Assembly: GCA_004794655.1 (NCBI GenBank)
Contig: SMMW01000643.1
Coordinates: 144,001-208,000, forward strand
Direction of reading: 5' to 3'
Length of the DNA: 64,000 bases
From: Marisa cornuarietis
Lineage: Eukaryota > Mollusca > Gastropoda > Architaenioglossa > Ampullariidae
A program made the translations under genes and the position numbers. Within the stretch, counting starts at the first letter, position 1. Each line of letters starts with the position of its first letter. This document shows, in pieces, positions 60,103-64,000 of this stretch. The notes beneath the pieces are model-generated. The model ran no database searches. It was given only the letters and a program-made list of their open reading frames with translations, and was not told the DNA's origin.

Positions 60103-63100
60103 TTAGGCAGATTGTAGCTTGTGCTCCTCTTATAATTTCAAGGAGATGGCATCACCAGACAAATGCTACCATGTTGAAATGTAATTATTGTTAGCCCAAA
60201 TGATTCGATTGTCAAGAGTTATTCAACAAGTCCTTAGAGAGAAATTAGTGTTGTGGCTGTTAGAGAGAGGAGCAGCATGGGATTGACAGTAATCAGCCTT
60301 TATGAATCTGGAATGGGATTAAGAACCTGGGCTGTGCAAATGACTGTTGCAATTAGGATGATTAAGTGGACGACTGGAAAACCATCTCCTCTGTTACATG
60401 ACCACTGTGTTGAATACCCCAGCCAAGGTTCCTGTGGTGACTATATCATTGGTGTTCTTGGGTTCGGCGATATGTCAGGAGCTGGATTTGTTGGATCTAA
60501 GGCAAACTGCATGTTACATGCCATTGGTGTTCTTGATTCATAGCAAGGTGTAGTAAGTAGCTGGGTTTTTTTTTAATCTAGTACCTGTCACAGACCTAAG
60601 GGAAACAATAGGTTGTACATAAGGCAAATAGCAAGTGTGCAAAGGCCTGAGGAGACAATTTTGACTCTGTGTAAGATAGTTTGCCTCAGATCTTGTCTGC
60701 AGACCCTTTCTCGCCTATTATCAAGTGCTTGACGAACATTGAGACAGTGACTTATGGGATAATCTACTGCTTGCACACCCATATGACTGTTCTTATTGTA
60801 TGGTATTAAGTGCTTGTAGATTCGTGTGAGAGTTTGTTGTGCGGCATTGATTGCTTGCAGACCCACGTGACAGTGATTCTTATTGTGTTATGATATGTTT
60901 CTGTATGTTTCTATGGTATGTTTCACCCACTATCAAGGGGTTGTAGACCCGTGTGACAGTAATTCCTGTGTCATATTACGTGCTTGCAGATAGGTGTGAC
61001 TGATTCTTATTGTGTGGTGGTTTGTAGATGTATGTGACAGCAAATCTTATTGTGTGGTGTTAAGTGCTTGTAGACACATTTGTAACATCAACTCTTATTG
61101 TGTGGCAGTCTGTCTCACCATTGCTTCCTGGAATTTTGGCTTGAAAATGTTAGCCTCTGGAAGATTTGGCATACTTCCCCATCAGCTCTCAACACCATAG
61201 ATGGTCAAAGAGTTGCTGCACTCTGTGTTGATTGTTTCCGTTTGTATATTATTGTATTCTTCCCTGTTTTTAAATTGCATCATTCTGACCTCTGTTTGGT
61301 GGTGAGTTAGTGTTTGTCATTTGCCTCACATTTGGTGGTAGTTTTACTTGCTGCTGTCCCATCACTGTATGATTTACAGTATTGAAATTAGGTGTTCTCT
61401 TGTTACTGTTCTCTTTGATGTTACAGACTGTAGCTGTACATTTTCTAGTTTGGTGATGATGCTGTTCTCTTGTTACTGTGCAATCTTCTGTCAGAGATTA
61501 TAGGGGCACATATCTGTTGTTGGTTCTTTGTTGTTTTGTTGTCATTGCGCATCTTCTGTCAGAGATCATAGGGATATATTTCTGTTGTTGGTACTTGCTG
61601 TTTTGTTGTCACTTTGTGCACTTCTTCTCTGGTAGAGATACATTAACTTCATCCTTGTTTCTCTCAATCTGATTATCACTGCTGTTTCCCCCAGTGGAAC
61701 TGGCAATCAAATGATTGGCACTACTGGCCAGAAATTAAGGAAAATGCCGACAATATTCCCGCAGATTGAGCTCCTTAATCAAATTTTGGGCCAAAACGTA
61801 ATCATAATTTCTCGTTATTTGCCAGTCCGTCGCGGGACCAGCAAACGGGTGGAAGTGCATTAGTTTGTGAAAGTAATTTACTTTTATCAGACCAGAGTTT
61901 TTGTCAGAAACGGAAGAGGATTAGATACACTTCTGAAATTCGTCATCAGGAGAGCGGTGGCAATAAATACTGGGTCAGATCGTGGAAGAGTGAATTTCCC
62001 TTGCTGCCCCAGTGGGGTGGGAAGAAATACGAGCTGCTGTGTTATTATATTATCGATATGATTTGATGGAATCCGCCTAGGATGATTTGATCGCTGCTGG
62101 CTCCCTCACTCCCCAATCCCATCAGCCCTTGGCTGCCAAGGAAGTCTTTCTGTAGATGGGTGTCAGTCTGCATCCTGACTTTTGAAGAAGTTATCTTAGA
62201 TTGGAAAATAATAGTTTCACAGTGATGCTTGTACTGCCCATGACTTGCCTCCATCTTTCAGTACTCAAAGGAGGTTTGGGGTCTTTAGGGAAAACACCAT
62301 TAGTTGTTGATGTGGGCTGTAATGTCATCTTCAACTTAAGGTTTTTACAATTGTTACTAATGTACATTAATTACTAGTGCATTATTTCTTTAGTATGAAG
62401 GAGAATTCCTTTATTTGAAAAGTGATAGTACATGAAGAATATGTCTTAATGATGGCAACTTTCTCAATAAATACCAGTCACACACTTGCAGATGCCACTA
62501 CACACTACATTTATGTACACCTGTATAAAAAGAAATGACAAAAAAATAGCCTCCCCCCCACACACACACACACACTTGCATCATTCGTGCACTCACATTC
62601 ATTTGCATTCACTATAAACCAAACTTTTCACTTCATACACTATAAACCACCCAAACATTTCAGTTCCACCACTGAATGCGTGCACAGACATACCCTAGAA
62701 CATGTTTGAGCATACGCAGATACACACTCTCATTCACTGCCATCCACTATAAACCACCCAAACATTTCAGTTATGCCACTGACTGCATGCATAGACATAC
62801 CGTAGCACCTATGCGAATGTGCACAGACACTCTTAAACTACACCCAGTACCTACAGAGTTCAAGGGGACGCATTCAACATTAAAAACATAATAACATTTC
62901 AGGGCATTTCTTGTGTCACATATTTGTTACATATAATTGGAGAAGAGATATAGATCATAACAAACTAATGGGGTTGACAGTCTACCTGTCTTAGAATTTA
63001 GGCAGTTTACCAAGGATAGAAGCAGTTCAGTTTCAGACCATACCATTTTGTTTCCAGGTTTTATTTGTAACATATACTATGACAGTAAAGATATTATAGT

Positions 63101-63277
63101 TTGACAGTAGATACTTTATCAATGTCCTTCGTGCTTTGATGAGTCGAGGGGGTTGGGAATTCATCATTCATGCTTAGCAATGAAACTGTGATGGCCTTGT
63201 TTTCTGTAGAAGTTGTTAGCTTGGCAGTAAGCAAGTCTGCTAGTGAATATGTCTGAGGTTGCTGTATACCATGACAG
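60103..63277. other. Remaining part of TRAP1 intron 2
   Basis: Contains diverged direct repeats: about 80-bp units with 'GCTTGTAGACACATT / GCTTGCAGACCCACG...TTCTTATTGTGT' at 60700-61115; about 75-bp units with CTTCTGTCAGAGATTATAGG at 61470-61640; and about 115-bp units with 'ATAAACCACCCAAACATTTC' at 62640-62800. A short CA run lies at 62557-62573. Frames of 60-96 codons have no recognisable domain. No gene is called. Confidence 0.55.
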
Positions 63278-63360
63278 GTCCCACAGATAAGCATGAGTTC
63301 CAGGCGGAGACCAGGAAGCTGCTGGACATCGTAGCCAAGTCCCTGTACTCTGAGAAAGAG
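63278..63360 (+). CDS. TRAP1: TRAP1 exon 3: start of HSP90 N-terminal domain
   Basis: Encodes residues 100-127. The split Gly (G from exon 2 plus GT) is followed by [20 protein letters not shown] then SLYSEKE. This is the highly conserved HSP90/TRAP1 N-terminal strap ([22 protein letters not shown] in vertebrate TRAP1) that precedes the ATP-binding fold. Acceptor ACCATGACAG; the donor GAG|GTGAGA leaves phase 0. All three exons join without a frame break (381 bases). The remainder, including the ATP-binding motifs, the middle domain and the C-terminal dimerisation domain, lies beyond the window edge. TRAP1 is distinguished from cytosolic HSP90 by the presequence, the linker and the EFQAET.KLLDIVA wording. 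Confidence 0.96.
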
Positions 63361-63730
63361 GTGAGATATTTTAGCTGTCCCTATACTCCAGCAAGGAGGT
63401 AAGATATTGTGTCTATGTACTTCAGTGATTTGATAAACTGGCAGACTCATCAAGACTGTATTGTATATTGTAGCCAAGTCCTTGTACTCCAACAAGGAGG
63501 TAAGGTATTGTGTCTATGTACTTCATTGAGTTAATAAGGTGGCAAGCTCAGCAAAACTATATTGTATATTGTAGCCAAGTCCCTGTACTCCAACAAGGAG
63601 GTAAGATATTGTGTCTATGTACTTTAGTGATTTGATAAACTGGCAGACTCATCAAGACTGTATTGTATATTGTAGCCAAGTCCTTGTATTCCAACAAGGA
63701 GGTAAGGTATTGTGTCTATGTACTTCATTG
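63361..63730 (+). repeat. Exon-derived 101-bp tandem repeat in TRAP1 intron 3
   Basis: Four decayed copies of the end of exon 3 follow it: 63373-63398, 63474-63499, 63575-63600 and 63676-63701. The last three are exactly 101 bp apart and contain GTAGCCAAGTCC followed by TTGTACTCCAACAAGGAG or close variants. Read in the exon frame this is [11 protein letters not shown], against [11 protein letters not shown] in the true exon. Each copy is followed by GTAAG(A/G)T, a strong 5' splice site. The spacer (TCTATGTACTTCA, then GACTCATCAAGACTG) is intronic. Confidence 0.93.
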
Positions 63731-63739
63731 AGTTAATAA

Positions 63740-63815
63740 TATTATTAATATTAAAGGTTATTTTTATAGCGCCATATCCCAGCCCTAAGAGCAGGCTCAT
63801 GGCGCTTTACAAATG
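63740..63815. repeat. Short GCGC-palindrome dispersed repeat, copy 2
   Basis: TTTTTATAGCGCCATATCCC, then GGCTCATGGCGCTTTACAAA. This is the same arrangement as at 1-64, with the inner spacer diverged. Confidence 0.5.
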
Positions 63816-64000
63816 ATACTAATTATAACAACAATAATCATGATAGGGAGAAATTGAAGAAACCAACCAAGACAAGAAAGAAAAAGGGATAACACATAGA
63901 AACGGGAATAATAATAATACAAAATTGTAGTGCTATCTGATAAATAACTTCAAGAATGCGGTACTTCATTATCCAACGAGTTTATGAAATTAAAATAGCT
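63816..64000. other. Window end within TRAP1 intron 3
   Basis: AT-rich intronic sequence. The next TRAP1 exon is not reached. Confidence 0.6.

Larger units (their letters stand above)
50650..63277 (+). other. TRAP1: TRAP1 intron 2 (12.6 kb)
   Basis: Donor GTAATG and acceptor CCATGACAG, with a weak pyrimidine tract. The intron holds two retrotransposon remnants, SINE-tail repeats, an inverted-repeat element and several small tandem duplications, listed separately. No exon of another gene was recognised within it. Confidence 0.8.

Noticed and set aside
60150..60545. Possible Tc1/mariner transposase helix-turn-helix (ISLYESGMGLRTWAVQMTV)
   Set aside because: Only a short stretch resembles the Tc1 recognition helix and no catalytic DDE/D block or terminal repeats were found. 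Too weak to call.
61690..62110. Possible SINE or gene fragment around a GC-richer stretch
   Set aside because: No pol III boxes, tail, domain or duplicate copy in the window could be identified.

Overview
The window is nuclear DNA of an animal, most likely a mollusc or related lophotrochozoan. The reasons are the spliced, phase-consistent start of an animal mitochondrial HSP90 gene (TRAP1), decayed hAT transposons and non-LTR retrotransposons, small inverted-repeat elements, tRNA-SINE-like sequences, and vertebrate/mollusc-type TTAGGG telomere repeats inside the chromosome arm. Nothing looks prokaryotic. The phylum is an inference, and no species is claimed.

Layout. From about 1 to 46.1 kb no host gene could be supported. 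This part is dominated by roughly twenty separate tandem arrays covering about 27 kb (about 42% of the window), with unit lengths from 2 to 58 bp. The largest are a 33-bp array (7.2-9.9 kb), a 47-bp array (16.5-18.2 kb), a 25/35-bp array (22.6-27.3 kb), a telomere-like array (27.6-28.5 kb), a TG/TA array (30.3-33.8 kb), a 31/41-bp array (33.9-35.5 kb), a 37-bp array (36.6-39.1 kb), a 44-bp array (39.7-42.8 kb) and a 51-bp array (44.8-46.1 kb). Most of the long open frames here are by-products of repeat units that lack stop codons. Among the arrays lie a BED-finger hAT transposase pseudogene (1.6-4.2 kb), a second hAT with perfect ends and an 8-bp target duplication inserted into a minisatellite (22.7-24.0 kb), a reverse-transcriptase fragment (18.2-18.6 kb), and copies of three dispersed repeat families.

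From 46.2 kb onward the character changes. A truncated, internally deleted non-LTR retrotransposon lies on the minus strand at 46.3-47.7 kb. The 5' part of TRAP1 follows on the plus strand: exon 1 at 49481-49619, exon 2 at 50491-50649, exon 3 at 63278-63360. Together these encode the first 127 residues: a mitochondrial presequence, a linker, and the start of the HSP90 N-terminal ATP-binding domain. The rest of the gene lies beyond the right edge. Intron 1 holds two small inverted-repeat elements. Intron 2 (12.6 kb) holds an L2/CR1-like retrotransposon whose coding region has grown a 50-bp minisatellite, an RNase H-containing retrotransposon remnant, SINE-tail sequences and an unclassified 0.9-kb repeat.

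Most notable observations: (1) just downstream of TRAP1 exon 3, four decayed copies of the exon's 3' end, three of them at an exact 101-bp period, each keep a GTAAG splice donor; (2) two adjacent arrays are each flanked by direct copies of non-repetitive sequence; (3) one array turns around at a perfect spacer-free 76-bp palindrome; (4) a 44-bp array repeats AATAAA dozens of times and carries a 1262-bp higher-order duplication.
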